A DNA stretch of 64,000 nt, taken from positions 62,001-126,000 of the forward strand of contig CAYTVL010000002.1 of NCBI GenBank assembly GCA_964441775.1, in the 5' to 3' direction. The notes under the pieces were generated by a model. It made no database searches. It saw only the letters and a list, made by a program, of their open reading frames with translations, and was not told the origin of the DNA. This DNA comes from SYOC01 sp964441775. Lineage in GTDB: Bacteria; Desulfobacterota; Binatia; Bin18. Position numbers and translations under genes: made by a program. Of this stretch, positions 7,870 through 16,683 are shown in pieces (positions within the stretch are counted from its first letter, which is position 1; each line of letters starts with the position of its first letter).

Positions 7870-10710
7870 TCATGAGCACCCACTCGTCGCGCCACAATTG
7901 AGACATTTGTAACACGACCCGTTGCGAATCATAATCGAACCGCAGTCTGCGCAGCTCGGTGCATCCGCTTGCGCTTGCCACGTGATGGCGCCGTTCTGAT
8001 ACGCTTGCGGCTCCATTCTGGTTCGCGCTGCTACAACGTTGACCGGCGCTGGTCCGCTTGCCTGGACGGCTGCGCCGTTACTTGCCACCAAGGTCTGACC
8101 TCCGCCGCCGTTCGGTAGAGTTTCTTTTGGTTCACTGGTCTCGACGAGCCCAGCCGATTGCTTCTGTTCCGTTGACAAGAACCGCGAGCCCAGGAAACGG
8201 AAGATATAATCGGTCAGGGACTTTGCGTACGGAATAGCGGGATTCTTCGTGAATCCTGATGGTTCGAAACGCACGTGACTGAACTTATTGGTTAAGGCTT
8301 CGAGCGGAACTCCATACTGCAGGGCCAAAGAAGTAAGTGTGGCGATCGTGTCCATGAGTCCCGAGATCGTGCTGCCTTCCTTGGCCATCTTGATGAAAAT
8401 TTCGCCTGGTGTCCCGTCTTCGTAAAAGCCGACGTGAATGTATCCTTCATGTCCCGCCACGTCAAATTTGTGACAAATAGCTTGCCGATCCATCGGCAGA
8501 TGGCGACGCATCGGCGCCGGTTCAGCGACGACCACGGGTTGTGGGACTTCGGCTTTCTTTTCCCCCGTCGCCAACGGTTGCACCCGCTTACAGCCGTCGC
8601 GATAGATCGCGACCGCTTTGAGCCCCAGCTTCCACGACTCCAGATACGCCTCAACAATGTCTTCTACCGTGGCGTCGTTCGGCATGTTGATCGTTTTGGA
8701 GATGGCGCCCGAGATAAAAGGCTGCACCGCGCCCATCATGCGTACATGGCCGAGATAGTGGATGGTGCGGCTGCCGCGCGTTGGTTTAAACGCGCAGTCG
8801 AAGACCGGCAAGTGCTCATCGCGCAACAGCGGGGCACCTTCGATGGTTTCATGCTCGTCAATATATTCAACGATGACTTGAATGGCGTTGTGATCGTAGC
8901 CCAACCGCTTGAGCGCACGCGGCACCGTATTGTTGACGATTTTCAGCAGGCCCCCGCCAACCAAGCGTTTGTATTTGACTAACGCAATATCCGGCTCTAC
9001 ACCCGTGGTGTCGCAGTCCATCATGAATGCGATGGTGCCAGTCGGGGCAAGCACCGTAGCCTGAGAGTTGCGGTAGCCGACCTTGCGACCATGCGCGAGA
9101 GCTTCGTCCCAAGCCTTGCGCGCTTCAGAGAGGAGATCAAGCGACACCAACGAAGGATCAATCTTATGTACGTAAGCCCGGTGTTTATCAATCACGCCGA
9201 GCATGGGCTCGCGATTCACCGCATAACCGGAGAATGGGCCCAGACGCTCAGCCAAACGGGCGGATTGCAGATACGCCTCGCCGGTCATCAGCGCGGTGAT
9301 AGCGGCTGCATATTGCCGTCCAGCTTCGGAATCGTACGGAAGGCCAAGCGACATCAACAAGGCGCCGAGATTGGCGTAGCCCAGACCAAGTTCACGAAAA
9401 GCTTTGGCGTTCGCGGTGATCTCCGTGGTCGGATAGCTAGAGTTGTCCACGAGGATGTCTTGAGCCGTGATGCTGACATCGACCGCATGTTTGAAGGCCG
9501 CGGTGTCGAACCCGCCATCGTCGCGGAGGAATTTCATCAAATTGAGCGAGGCGAGATTACAGGCGCTATCGTCAAGGTGCATGTATTCCGAACAGGGATT
9601 ACTGGCGTTAATGCGCGCGGTGTTCGAGCAGGTGTGCCACGAGTTAATCGTGGTGTCGTACTGCATACCGGGATCACCGCAGTGCCAGGTTGCTTGCGCG
9701 ATCTCGCGGAGCACGTCGCGCGCCTGCATGGTCTCGCAGACTTCACCAGTAGTGACATAGCGAGTGGACCACGGTCCGTTTTCCTCCACGGCGCGCATAA
9801 AATCGTCCGTCACGCGTACGGAATTGTTGGCGTTCTGGAAGAAAATCGAGCTGTAGGCTGCGCCATCGATAGAGGCGTCGTAGCCAGCTTCGATCAGGGT
9901 CCATGCTTTCTTTTCTTCTTCAACCTTGCATTGGATGAATTCTCTGATGTCTGGATGGTCGATATCGAGCACGACCATTTTCGCCGCGCGTCGGGTTTTG
10001 CCGCCCGACTTAATCACCCCAGCCGAAGCGTCGGCTGCTCGCATAAAAGAGACGGGCCCTGACGCGGTGCCGCCGCCCGCGAGTCGCTCCTTGGACGAGC
10101 GAACCTTTGACAGATTGACGCCGGACCCCGAGCCGCCTTTGAAAATAATACCTTCTTTGCGATACCAATCGAGGATCGACTCCATGCGGTCTTCGACCGA
10201 GAGGATGAAACACGCGCTGCACTGGGGTCGCTCCTCAACGCCGACGTTAAACCAGACTGGACTATTGAACGCGAGCTTCTGTTGAACGAGCAACGACGTC
10301 AGTTCATCGGAAAAGATTTGCGCTTCGTCTTCAGTGGCGAAGTGACCATCCTTACGTCCCCACTGCGTGATGGTGTCAACGACGCGACTAATGAGCTGTT
10401 TGACGCTGCGCTCGCGCTGCGGAGAACCGAGCAGCCCACGAAAGTATTTCGACACCACCACATTGGTGGCAAGTTGTGACCAGGCTTTGGGGATCTCGAC
10501 ATTCTGCTGCTCGAAGACCACCTCGCCTTTTTCTCCGGAAATGACGGCGCTGCGTTTCTCCCACTCAACCTCGGTGTACGGGTGGATGCCAGGACGGGTG
10601 AAGTAGCGTTTCATGGTGATGCCTTTGCGCTTGTCGGCTGCCGAGGCAGACTCTAGCTTTGTTGATTGGGTGCTGTCTAGTCCCACCTTTTTTTTGAGTC
10701 TTTCCGCCAT
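7870..10710 (-). CDS. nrdJ: Adenosylcobalamin-dependent (class II) ribonucleotide reductase
   Basis: The 946-residue protein has the length of B12-dependent class II reductases, which make deoxyribonucleotides independently of oxygen. Visible motifs include the barrel region CSACFILSVEDRME near 164-177, GGSGSGVNLSKVRS near 192-205, and NPCSE at 371-375 with the thiyl-radical Cys and catalytic Glu. A TSCPD-like segment and a terminal Cys-rich zinc-ribbon-like tail (CADCG, CYKCLNC) probably carry the redox-active cysteines. It is read divergently from the DUF721 gene. Its promoter spacer contains a perfect palindrome (see 10764-10792). Dependence on cobalamin is known for the family. Confidence 0.95.
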   Translation of the reverse strand: MAERLKKKVGLDSTQSTKLESASAADKRKGITMKRYFTRPGIHPYTEVEWEKRSAVISGEKGEVVFEQQNVEIPKAWSQLATNVVVSKYFRGLLGSPQRERSVKQLISRVVDTITQWGRKDGHFATEDEAQIFSDELTSLLVQQKLAFNSPVWFNVGVEERPQCSACFILSVEDRMESILDWYRKEGIIFKGGSGSGVNLSKVRSSKERLAGGGTASGPVSFMRAADASAGVIKSGGKTRRAAKMVVLDIDHPDIREFIQCKVEEEKKAWTLIEAGYDASIDGAAYSSIFFQNANNSVRVTDDFMRAVEENGPWSTRYVTTGEVCETMQARDVLREIAQATWHCGDPGMQYDTTINSWHTCSNTARINASNPCSEYMHLDDSACNLASLNLMKFLRDDGGFDTAAFKHAVDVSITAQDILVDNSSYPTTEITANAKAFRELGLGYANLGALLMSLGLPYDSEAGRQYAAAITALMTGEAYLQSARLAERLGPFSGYAVNREPMLGVIDKHRAYVHKIDPSLVSLDLLSEARKAWDEALAHGRKVGYRNSQATVLAPTGTIAFMMDCDTTGVEPDIALVKYKRLVGGGLLKIVNNTVPRALKRLGYDHNAIQVIVEYIDEHETIEGAPLLRDEHLPVFDCAFKPTRGSRTIHYLGHVRMMGAVQPFISGAISKTINMPNDATVEDIVEAYLESWKLGLKAVAIYRDGCKRVQPLATGEKKAEVPQPVVVAEPAPMRRHLPMDRQAICHKFDVAGHEGYIHVGFYEDGTPGEIFIKMAKEGSTISGLMDTIATLTSLALQYGVPLEALTNKFSHVRFEPSGFTKNPAIPYAKSLTDYIFRFLGSRFLSTEQKQSAGLVETSEPKETLPNGGGGQTLVASNGAAVQASGPAPVNVVAARTRMEPQAYQNGAITWQAQADAPSCADCGSIMIRNGSCYKCLNCGATSGCS

Positions 10711-10763
10711 CCTCCACCTCCTCTTCCCTGCGATTCTTTCGCCGCACGTTTTCTATAAGAATG

Positions 10764-10792
10764 CTGATACATACAATATGTAGCGCTGTCAA
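10764..10792 (-). promoter_or_regulatory. Candidate nrdJ promoter with internal palindrome
   Basis: Read on the - strand, TTGACA (10787-10792) is followed after 17 bases by TATCAG (10764-10769). The spacer holds the perfect 6-3-6 palindrome TACATA-TTG-TATGTA (10768-10782), the usual place for a repressor operator. The -35 is a perfect match and the -10 is weak. The palindrome does not match the NrdR box well, so the regulator is unknown. Confidence 0.45.
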
Positions 10793-10868
10793 GCAGTCGT
10801 AAGCACTAAGTCTTGTGGCTGGAAAAGACTCTTCTTTTTTTTCGCTAGAGCTTTTATAGTGTCTGCTT

Positions 10869-11342
10869 ATGGCAAAACAGACAGGACCTGAGGGCTGGAA
10901 TTCCACTGCTGAAATCTTACGCGCCGTGCTGCCCAATGTCGCGAGCGCGGAGCGACTACAGGAAGCCGGCGTGTGGGAGATTTGGGAAGCTGCAGTCGGT
11001 CGCGTGGTGGCGCGAAAAGCACAGCCGAGCAAAATGCAGCGAGGCAAACTTTTTGTGACAGTGGGCAATTCGGTTTATCTGCAAGAAATGCAATTCCACA
11101 AAGTTCAGATCCGTGACGCGGTGAATCAGCGCCTCGGCGCGCCGGTAGTGAAAGATGTTTTTTTCGTGTTGGGTCGCGTACAAGATGTCGCCATTCGTCC
11201 TGAACCTCCGCCCCGCTCTCGTCCTTTACCACCCTTTTCTGAACTGCAAGTTCCATCGATGAACAACCCAGAGTTAGAAGCCGCCTTCGCCTCATTGTTA
11301 AGCGCGCGTCACCGTCGCCTCAAGGAGAAGTCGCGTGGCTGA
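10869..11342 (+). CDS. DUF721/DciA-like protein
   Basis: A 157-residue protein. The first ~100 residues match the DUF721 family: a helical start, then VWEIWEAAVGRVVARKAQP, then the strand KLFVTVGNSVYLQEMQFHK. Family members include DciA, the ancestral loader partner of the replicative helicase DnaB, so a role in replication initiation is plausible but not proven. The C-terminal part is Pro/Arg-rich and probably disordered. The 3' end overlaps the next gene by 8 bp. It starts 158 bp from the divergent nrdJ start, linking a replication-type gene with dNTP synthesis. Confidence 0.75.
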   Translation: MAKQTGPEGWNSTAEILRAVLPNVASAERLQEAGVWEIWEAAVGRVVARKAQPSKMQRGKLFVTVGNSVYLQEMQFHKVQIRDAVNQRLGAPVVKDVFFVLGRVQDVAIRPEPPPRSRPLPPFSELQVPSMNNPELEAAFASLLSARHRRLKEKSRG

Positions 11343-11565
11343 GGCTTCCTCACGAACTCCAGCCGAACGATTCAGTCGTCTCTTTCGTAAAGCGGGCGTT
11401 TATCTCGCTAAAGGTCAGTACCACGCGGCGCTTACTGTGCTGCGTGAAGGGGAAGCGCTTGCCCGCGCGCTCGGGGATGACCACCGGCTGCTGCTCTTTC
11501 AAGAGGAAATTACTCGTTGCTTTAATCAAGAAGAGTCCTCACAAAAAGAAAACGGAGGGGAGTGA
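11335..11565 (+). CDS. Small TPR-like helical protein
   Basis: This 76-residue product begins at GTG 11335, overlapping the end of the DUF721 gene, and its TGA overlaps the start of the next gene. The core (FRKAGVYLAKGQYHAALTVL) resembles a single tetratricopeptide hairpin. The tight overlaps on both sides support translation as part of the operon. Function unknown. Confidence 0.6.
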   Translation: MAEASSRTPAERFSRLFRKAGVYLAKGQYHAALTVLREGEALARALGDDHRLLLFQEEITRCFNQEESSQKENGGE

Positions 11566-12119
11566 TGAGTCGCCTTTTTGGTCCGATTCGTCAAAATGGT
11601 TATGTCGTCCGCGATATCGAGGCCGCGCTGAAGCATTGGACCACCGTGCTGGGCGTTGGCCCCTTTTTTTACGTGGAGCGGGCGAAGATTGCTGACTTCC
11701 GCTATAAAGGGAAGCCTTCGGATGCCGAACTGAGCGTCGCGCTTGCTCAGTCCGGTTCGCTGCAAATTGAACTGTTACAACCGCGCAACGAGGCGCCGTC
11801 CATGTGGCGCGATTTTCTCCTCGCGGGCCATGAGGGCTTACAACATATGGCCTGTTGGATGGAGACTCCGGCGGCGATGGATGCCGCTTTGGCGCGTGCG
11901 GCTGCTTTGGGATACGAAGTCGGTCAGTCCGGCACGGCTGGCGCAAATGGCCGCTTTGTGTACTTGTGCACGGAAGGGCATGCGGGGACGGTTCTGGAGT
12001 TGTCGGAAGCGTGCGGATCGAAGGCTCAATTCTTTCAACGGGTCGCCGAAGCGGCGCGTGATTGGGACGGGACAGAGCCCATTCGTTTGCTGCAACGGCT
12101 GCCGATGAAAGACAACTGA
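11565..12119 (+). CDS. VOC (glyoxalase/bleomycin-resistance) family protein
   Basis: The 184-residue protein has a vicinal-oxygen-chelate fold. It opens with a strand-helix unit (GYVVRDIEAALKHWTTVLGV), has a second module near residues 85-145 with a metal-ligand-type His in HEGLQHMACW, and a Glu in GTVLELSE near 150. These are the positions expected for a divalent metal site. Members act on 2-oxo acids, glutathione adducts or methylmalonyl-CoA, and the substrate here cannot be fixed. The GST-like gene 25 bp downstream makes a thiol-conjugate or detoxification role conceivable. ATG 11565 is preferred over the overlapping GTG at 11562. Confidence 0.8.
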   Translation: MSRLFGPIRQNGYVVRDIEAALKHWTTVLGVGPFFYVERAKIADFRYKGKPSDAELSVALAQSGSLQIELLQPRNEAPSMWRDFLLAGHEGLQHMACWMETPAAMDAALARAAALGYEVGQSGTAGANGRFVYLCTEGHAGTVLELSEACGSKAQFFQRVAEAARDWDGTEPIRLLQRLPMKDN

Positions 12120-12144
12120 AGAGAAGAAATAAGGAGGGAGAATC

Positions 12145-12921
12145 GTGGCAGATTATATTGACATTGACCAAGCGAAAACTCTATCCGGCTTGAGGATTGT
12201 CCTCCCGCCGGGTCGGCCAAATCCGTGGGGCGAAGCCCTAAAAGGAATGTGTCACGTAAAAAAGATTCCCTACGTCCGTGTGCGCAAGGCCCAAGGCCAC
12301 GACGCTGCATTACAAGCGTGGACCAGTCAGAGTAGTGCGCCTGTGGCGGTGTGGAACGACGAGCGACCTCGCAGCACCTGGATCGAACAGCTCTATCTTG
12401 TAGAGCGAATTGAACCGGAGCCGACTCTAATCCCAACTAACATTGAAGAACGCACCCTGATGTTTGGATACGGTAATGAACTCTGCGGGGAGAATGGTTT
12501 TGGTTGGTTGCGGCGGATCATGGTACTCGACGCGACCCTCACGAATCCGCAAAGTGATGAGGCTGCTCGCGGGGTTGCGTCCTATATGGGCGGAAAATAT
12601 GGGCATAGCCAGGCTGCGGCTGAAGCCGCGCCAGCGCGAGCGGCGCAGATCCTGCGGTTGCTTGATGCGAGATTGGCGCAGCAACGGGCCGCGGGCAAGA
12701 AGTTTTTTCTTGGTGATCGTCTGTCCGCTCTCGACATTTACTGGGCGACGTTTGCCGTGATGATCAAACCATTACCGCCAGAGCTGTGCCCGATCCCCGA
12801 GCCGCTGCGCGCGTCCTTTACAAATACGGGGCCCCTCGTGGCTGCCGCCGCGACTTCAGCGTTGATGGCCCATCGTGATTTTATCTACCAAGAGTATTTG
12901 GAGCTGCCTGTGAATTTGTGA
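12145..12921 (+). CDS. Glutathione S-transferase-like protein
   Basis: A GTG start follows AAGGAGGGAG. The 258-residue product has an N-terminal thioredoxin-like half and a C-terminal all-helical half with GST-type sequence (AAAEAAPARAAQILRLLDARL; GDRLSALDIYWATF near residues 190-203, the conserved N-capping motif region). The conserved Pro of the thioredoxin fold is probably in SAPVAVW. An obvious catalytic Ser/Cys/Tyr near the N terminus is not clear, so activity is uncertain. The gene sits between VOC and DUF3303 genes in the same direction. Confidence 0.72.
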   Translation: MADYIDIDQAKTLSGLRIVLPPGRPNPWGEALKGMCHVKKIPYVRVRKAQGHDAALQAWTSQSSAPVAVWNDERPRSTWIEQLYLVERIEPEPTLIPTNIEERTLMFGYGNELCGENGFGWLRRIMVLDATLTNPQSDEAARGVASYMGGKYGHSQAAAEAAPARAAQILRLLDARLAQQRAAGKKFFLGDRLSALDIYWATFAVMIKPLPPELCPIPEPLRASFTNTGPLVAAAATSALMAHRDFIYQEYLELPVNL

Positions 12922-12933
12922 GAAGAGAAGCGC

Positions 12934-13206
12934 ATGCTCTACATGATCATCGAACACTTTCGCAACGGCGACGCGCTGCCGGTGTATCGCCGTTTTCGCG
13001 ACCAGGGGCGTCTCGCACCGGAAGGGCTGCGGTATGTGGCGAGTTGGGTCACCGAGGACCTTCGGCGCTGCTTCCAAATCGTGGAATGCGAAGATCCTCA
13101 ACTCCTTGCTCAATGGACGGCCCAGTGGAATGATTTAGTTGAGTTCGAAGTTATTCCAGTGATCACCTCAGCCGAGACGGCAGCCGCCGTAAGAGACAGA
13201 CTCTGA
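12934..13206 (+). CDS. DUF3303-type small protein
   Basis: A 90-residue protein matching the DUF3303 pattern: MLYMIIEHFRNGDALPVYRRF at the start, a GLRYVASWV strand and a CFQIVE strand before the helix with QWTAQWNDLVEFEVIPV. The family is a ferredoxin-like dimeric alpha/beta-barrel fold of unknown function. It starts 12 bp after the GST-like gene with AGAAGAGAAG as ribosome-binding site and is probably the last gene of this unit. Confidence 0.8.
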   Translation: MLYMIIEHFRNGDALPVYRRFRDQGRLAPEGLRYVASWVTEDLRRCFQIVECEDPQLLAQWTAQWNDLVEFEVIPVITSAETAAAVRDRL

Positions 13207-13259
13207 GCAGTGCAACCAGGAGAAATCCCTCAGCACTTGTCTCGCCGGACTCCCCCTGT

Positions 13260-13625
13260 TTATCCCTTAACGGCAATTCTCTGAGCAGCAAATTCCAAGA
13301 ACTGGCGAACCGCCTGTTCTGGAGTATCCGCTATCGTGCTGTCTATGACACGTTGCTGGTCTTCATTATGAAAGTGTTTGGGAAAAGAAGTGACGCCCTG
13401 CCATTGAGGATGTGGCATGTTGTCGTGGCGATAGATAGTTCCATCAACATGCCGTCTCTCCCAGTGATGAGCGTAGCGGCCGGGGATCTGCGTGGACCAC
13501 CAGAAGTCTATATAGGAACTATCCACAAGCACAACTCGCAGCTTGTCTCTGACAATGGCAGTGGACTGAACGAGTGCGACAAATTCAACCTCAACAATAC
13601 TGCGGAGCCTTTCAAGGTCTGGCAT
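13260..13625 (-). CDS. TumE-like (DUF6516) toxin-type protein
   Basis: A 121-residue protein with the DUF6516/TumE pattern: an N-terminal strand-rich part, then FWWSTQIPGRYAHHWERR, a Tyr-Arg-His-Asp segment with the dipeptide NMPH, then FPKHFH near residue 80. The family is annotated as the toxin of a two-gene toxin-antitoxin module; its biochemistry is little known. Its ATG overlaps the stop of the upstream 92-residue gene (TAATG), the coupling typical of such pairs. Toxicity is inferred from family and layout only. Confidence 0.68.
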   Translation of the reverse strand: MPDLERLRSIVEVEFVALVQSTAIVRDKLRVVLVDSSYIDFWWSTQIPGRYAHHWERRHVDGTIYRHDNMPHPQWQGVTSFPKHFHNEDQQRVIDSTIADTPEQAVRQFLEFAAQRIAVKG

Positions 13626-13903
13626 TACAGCTCCGTGAGCATCTGTTTCACTCGCTCGATGCGGGTCGTAAGATAATCAACATGTTGGAAGTCCTCCAGC
13701 ATGTCTTCTTCTGCAACGGAGCCTTTCTGGAGAAGTTCATCCATTTCAGCCAAAGAGGCGACGCCGAACTTCGCGCATCGCGCCTGTCGCTCGGCATCAA
13801 GGGTCCGCAACTGCTCAAGCAGGAAAGCCCGTAGACTCTCCCGAGTAAGCGCTTCTTCACTTAAAGCAAACTCTTTTGCGACTTGTTGCACATCTAGTGA
13901 CAT
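13625..13903 (-). CDS. TumA-like antitoxin partner (small helical protein)
   Basis: A 92-residue, mainly helical, acidic protein (ALTRESLRAFLLEQLRTLDA, then a Glu/Leu-rich tail with LTTRIERVKQML). The gene lies directly upstream of the TumE-like gene and the two overlap by one base (TAATG). The product has the size and position expected for the antitoxin. No DNA-binding motif is evident. The assignment rests mostly on position. Confidence 0.6.
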   Translation of the reverse strand: MSLDVQQVAKEFALSEEALTRESLRAFLLEQLRTLDAERQARCAKFGVASLAEMDELLQKGSVAEEDMLEDFQHVDYLTTRIERVKQMLTEL

Positions 13904-13922
13904 TGCTGTTTCCTCTTCACTT

Positions 13923-15818
13923 CTACTTCAGCCCCGCCTTGCGCAGGGCGGCGAGCTCACGCTCTAACACGGCTGGATCTTTAAAAACAAACCTCTGCTT
14001 CGCCATCTCCAGAGAGTACTGAGGATTGATTCTCAGGACTTCTACCGCCTCAGCTTGGGCTTCCGTCTCCCGACCGAACTCGCTGTAGGTAGCAGCCAAG
14101 CCAAGGTGATTACCGAGAAAGTCGGGATTGCGGGCGAGAGCTTTCTTGTACGCTGTTACTGCCTCCTCATACCGCCCTGCCAAGCGGTAGGCCCGACCCA
14201 GAAGGGCTAGGTAGTAAGAAGAATGGTGAGGGTTGAGGCGCATCGCCTTTTCCATTTCCCCAATAGCCTCCCCCGGCCTTCCTACCCAGCTCAGAATCCA
14301 TCCGAGATCCACATGGGCCTCGGCATCGTTGGGATCGAGGAGAGTAGCCCGTTCTGCCTCGACCACGGCTTGATCATGTTGTTTCTTGAACAGATACGCC
14401 AGTCCTAAGCAGCGATGGGCCATCGACAGAGAGTCATCTAGAGCCGCCGCTCTTTGCCCTAGAGTAAAACCTTGCTCCAAAGTTTGAGGATCGGAACTCC
14501 ACTGAAAGAACCAAGCTGTCAGGGTGGCCGAACTCAAGGCCGCGTACGCCCTCGCAAACTTCTCATCCAGCTCGATGGCTTTCATCCACAGCTGTTGTGC
14601 CTGAATGAAAGAGTCTTTCGTTTCGCGGAACCAATACTCTCCTCCCCGCAAGTAGTAATCATAAGCCTCCAGGTTGTCGGTCTGGGCGCTCTTAAAGCGC
14701 TCTTGTTCCTCCGGCGTCAACTTCACTTTTAAAGCGAAGACAATCTTCTGTCTGATCTCATCTTGCAAGACGAAGATGTCTTTAAGCTCTCGATCGTAGC
14801 GCTCGGACCATAAGAGATGGTCCTGGACGGCGTCGCTCAACTGCACGGTGATACGCACTTGGTGGTCAGACCTCCGTACGCTGCCCTCTAAGACATATTG
14901 GATGCCCAGTTCTTTGCTCACTTCCTGGAGCGGCGTGTCCTTGAGGAGTGCGGCGGTGTGAGGAGAGATGACAAAGAGGCTGGAGATTTTGGAGAGATCC
15001 GCAGTGATGTCTTCGGTAATGCCGTTGCTAAAATAGTCTTGTGAAGAGTCATTGCTCAGGTTGGCGAAAGGCCGGATAACAATGGAGGGTTTATCAGGAA
15101 GCGGAAGCGCTTCCTGAATGCGGATTTCGGAATGTGGAATGCGGAAGGGAGAGAGGGAGGGAACGACAAGAGTGGTGATTCCGCCTGCCAGAAACACCAG
15201 TAAGCCCACCAGCGCTAGATAATGCATGGGGCGCACTCTGCGCGAGAATTTGAGCTGTTGCACTTGCAGCTTTTGCCGAACACCTTTAGGCGGTTCGGCC
15301 AGCAGGGCATAGACCTGAAAGCGTTCGGCAATGTTCTTGAGCTGGGGCCGGCCCAGGGAGACCACCGTGCCTAAGTCGAGCTTCTTGACCACGTCCCGGT
15401 ACACCACATCGGAAAGACAGATCGTGTCGGGCTCCGTCAGCTCTTGCAGCCGCTTGGCAATGTTGACGCCATCACCAAACACATCGCCGTCTTTCTGGAC
15501 AATATCTCCCGAGTGGACGCCAATGCGCAGGTGCATCTGCTCCCCAACCTCGTGCTGGGCGTTGTAGGCGCGGAAGCGGGCTTGAATCTGCTGGGCGCAC
15601 TGGACCGCGTTGACCACGGAGGAAAAATCGACCAAAAACGCGTCGCCAATCGTCTTGATCACCGTGCCGTGCTGCTCCGCCACGGCTTGGTGGAGCAGCT
15701 GATTATGGACCTCCAGCAAGCGCAACGTGCGCCCTTCATCGGCACCCATCTGACGGCTAAAGCCCACGATGTCGGTGAACACAATTGCCGCCAGCTTGCG
15801 CGTCTCATCCTGTAACAT
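13923..15818 (-). CDS. Class III adenylate/guanylate cyclase with TolB-like and TPR domains
   Basis: About 631 residues. The N-terminal cyclase homology domain has metal-binding Asp in VFTDIVGFS, a second Asp in KTIGDAFLVDF, and the transition-state Asn/Arg pair in DGVNIAKRL. One transmembrane helix (YLALVGLLVFLAGGITTLVV) comes next, then a short linker, a TolB-N/FlgO-like domain starting LPLPDKPSIVIRPFANL, and at least four TPRs to the end. The output should be cAMP or cGMP. Closely related to the gene at 23977-25905 in opposite orientation. The linker is encoded by a degenerate ATTCCGCA-like word run (15114-15150). ATG 15818 is used; an ATG 11 codons upstream is possible. Confidence 0.85.
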   Translation of the reverse strand: MLQDETRKLAAIVFTDIVGFSRQMGADEGRTLRLLEVHNQLLHQAVAEQHGTVIKTIGDAFLVDFSSVVNAVQCAQQIQARFRAYNAQHEVGEQMHLRIGVHSGDIVQKDGDVFGDGVNIAKRLQELTEPDTICLSDVVYRDVVKKLDLGTVVSLGRPQLKNIAERFQVYALLAEPPKGVRQKLQVQQLKFSRRVRPMHYLALVGLLVFLAGGITTLVVPSLSPFRIPHSEIRIQEALPLPDKPSIVIRPFANLSNDSSQDYFSNGITEDITADLSKISSLFVISPHTAALLKDTPLQEVSKELGIQYVLEGSVRRSDHQVRITVQLSDAVQDHLLWSERYDRELKDIFVLQDEIRQKIVFALKVKLTPEEQERFKSAQTDNLEAYDYYLRGGEYWFRETKDSFIQAQQLWMKAIELDEKFARAYAALSSATLTAWFFQWSSDPQTLEQGFTLGQRAAALDDSLSMAHRCLGLAYLFKKQHDQAVVEAERATLLDPNDAEAHVDLGWILSWVGRPGEAIGEMEKAMRLNPHHSSYYLALLGRAYRLAGRYEEAVTAYKKALARNPDFLGNHLGLAATYSEFGRETEAQAEAVEVLRINPQYSLEMAKQRFVFKDPAVLERELAALRKAGLK

Positions 15819-15903
15819 CGTTGGTAATGCCCTTTTTCCTCGGGAGACCATTGGATCGCTTTGTCTTGCTCAACAAGCTCAGGCTTCGCGTGCACCGCCC
15901 AAA

Positions 15904-16296
15904 CTATAAAGTTTGTCTGGTATAGGGCTGGACCGTTTGCAGGCCCGGGAGGCCAGCGTAGTGCTTGTCGTTGAAAGTATAGAGCGGGACCTGTAACGCA
16001 ACCGCAGTCTGTCCGATCAAAGCATCCAGGAGCCCGAGTCCGTGGCTGAGGTGAGCACGTGCAAATACCGCACGGGCCTCGTTGCAGGTTGCTGGGGATG
16101 GCCAAGTCACAGCATAAGATTGCAGTTCCTTTTCCAGCTTCTCTTGTTCCGCCTTGTTTCGACATCCCTGAAGCAACTCCATGACCACGAATCCAGGCAA
16201 CTGTAATTCATCGTCTCCCAGAGACTCCAGCCACGCCACCGCCGGCGAGTAACGTCGCAAGAGGTCGATCATCACATCAGTGTCCAGTAGAATCAC
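15904..16296 (-). CDS. vapC: PIN-domain ribonuclease toxin, VapC type
   Basis: A 130-residue PIN domain. The expected acidic metal ligands are visible: D5 (LLDTDVMIDL), Glu in FVVMELLQGC near residue 40, Asp in LLDALIGQTA near 90 and Asp in YTFNDKHY near 109. VapC toxins cleave tRNA or rRNA and are neutralised by VapB. The gene starts 3 bp after the antitoxin gene on the same strand. The residue set is intact, so the enzyme is probably functional. Confidence 0.88.
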   Translation of the reverse strand: MILLDTDVMIDLLRRYSPAVAWLESLGDDELQLPGFVVMELLQGCRNKAEQEKLEKELQSYAVTWPSPATCNEARAVFARAHLSHGLGLLDALIGQTAVALQVPLYTFNDKHYAGLPGLQTVQPYTRQTL

Positions 16297-16299
16297 TGC

Positions 16300-16557
16300 T
16301 TACCTCTGTCGTCGCTGGGCCTCTTCGCGCAGTTGACGGGCATAGGCGGCGCTGTCGGTAATATCCTCTCGATCTTGCCAGAGGCCGACTACACCTGACT
16401 CCAGGAGCTGTTTGGCCATCAGCTTTGAGAGTGGTGCGGAGGCTAGAGGTTCAGCCAGAACGATAACTTCTACGCGTTGGCCTTTTTTGCATGGCAGCTC
16501 AGTGAGCAGCAATTCTCCATCCTTCTCAATAACCTTTTGCAAACGTACAGCTTCCAT
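16300..16557 (-). CDS. vapB: VapB-type antitoxin
   Basis: The 85-residue protein begins with MEAVRLQKVIEKDGELLL, a swapped-hairpin/AbrB-like or AF2212-like DNA-binding start common in antitoxins of PIN toxins. A charged, helical C-terminal half probably wraps the toxin (SAAYARQLREEAQRRQR). The ATG at 16557 is chosen because an AGGT ribosome-binding site lies nine bases upstream; an upstream in-frame extension has none. It immediately precedes vapC and would repress the operon. Confidence 0.8.
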   Translation of the reverse strand: MEAVRLQKVIEKDGELLLTELPCKKGQRVEVIVLAEPLASAPLSKLMAKQLLESGVVGLWQDREDITDSAAYARQLREEAQRRQR

Positions 16558-16650
16558 AATTGTTGACCTCATGCGATAAGACACATTAGCAAGAATTGCT
16601 GGATCGGTCACGTAAAGTAGCTAAGGGCCAGCATTGCGTATCTTGCGCAA

Positions 16651-16673
16651 CTGATTACTGAATGCTGACTACT
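16651..16673. repeat. Word-type repeat sharing 17 bp with spacer at 49.1 kb
   Basis: CTGATTACTGAATGCTGACTACT lies upstream of vapB; 17 of its bases (ACTGAATGCTGACTACT) recur exactly at 49125-49141, inside a word-built hairpin in another spacer. Here only a single arm is seen, so it may be the remains of such an element. Confidence 0.6.
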
Positions 16674-16683
16674 TCCTCAACCT

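Noticed and set aside
9091..10062. A 323-codon open frame on the + strand
   Set aside because: It is antisense to nrdJ, whose motifs are intact throughout this interval.
10768..10782. An NrdR box
   Set aside because: The palindrome lacks the ACAC/GTGT ends of the NrdR consensus and is single rather than paired.
11539..12171. A 210-codon open frame on the - strand
   Set aside because: It is antisense to the VOC gene; the product is Arg/Pro/Ser-rich with no domain.
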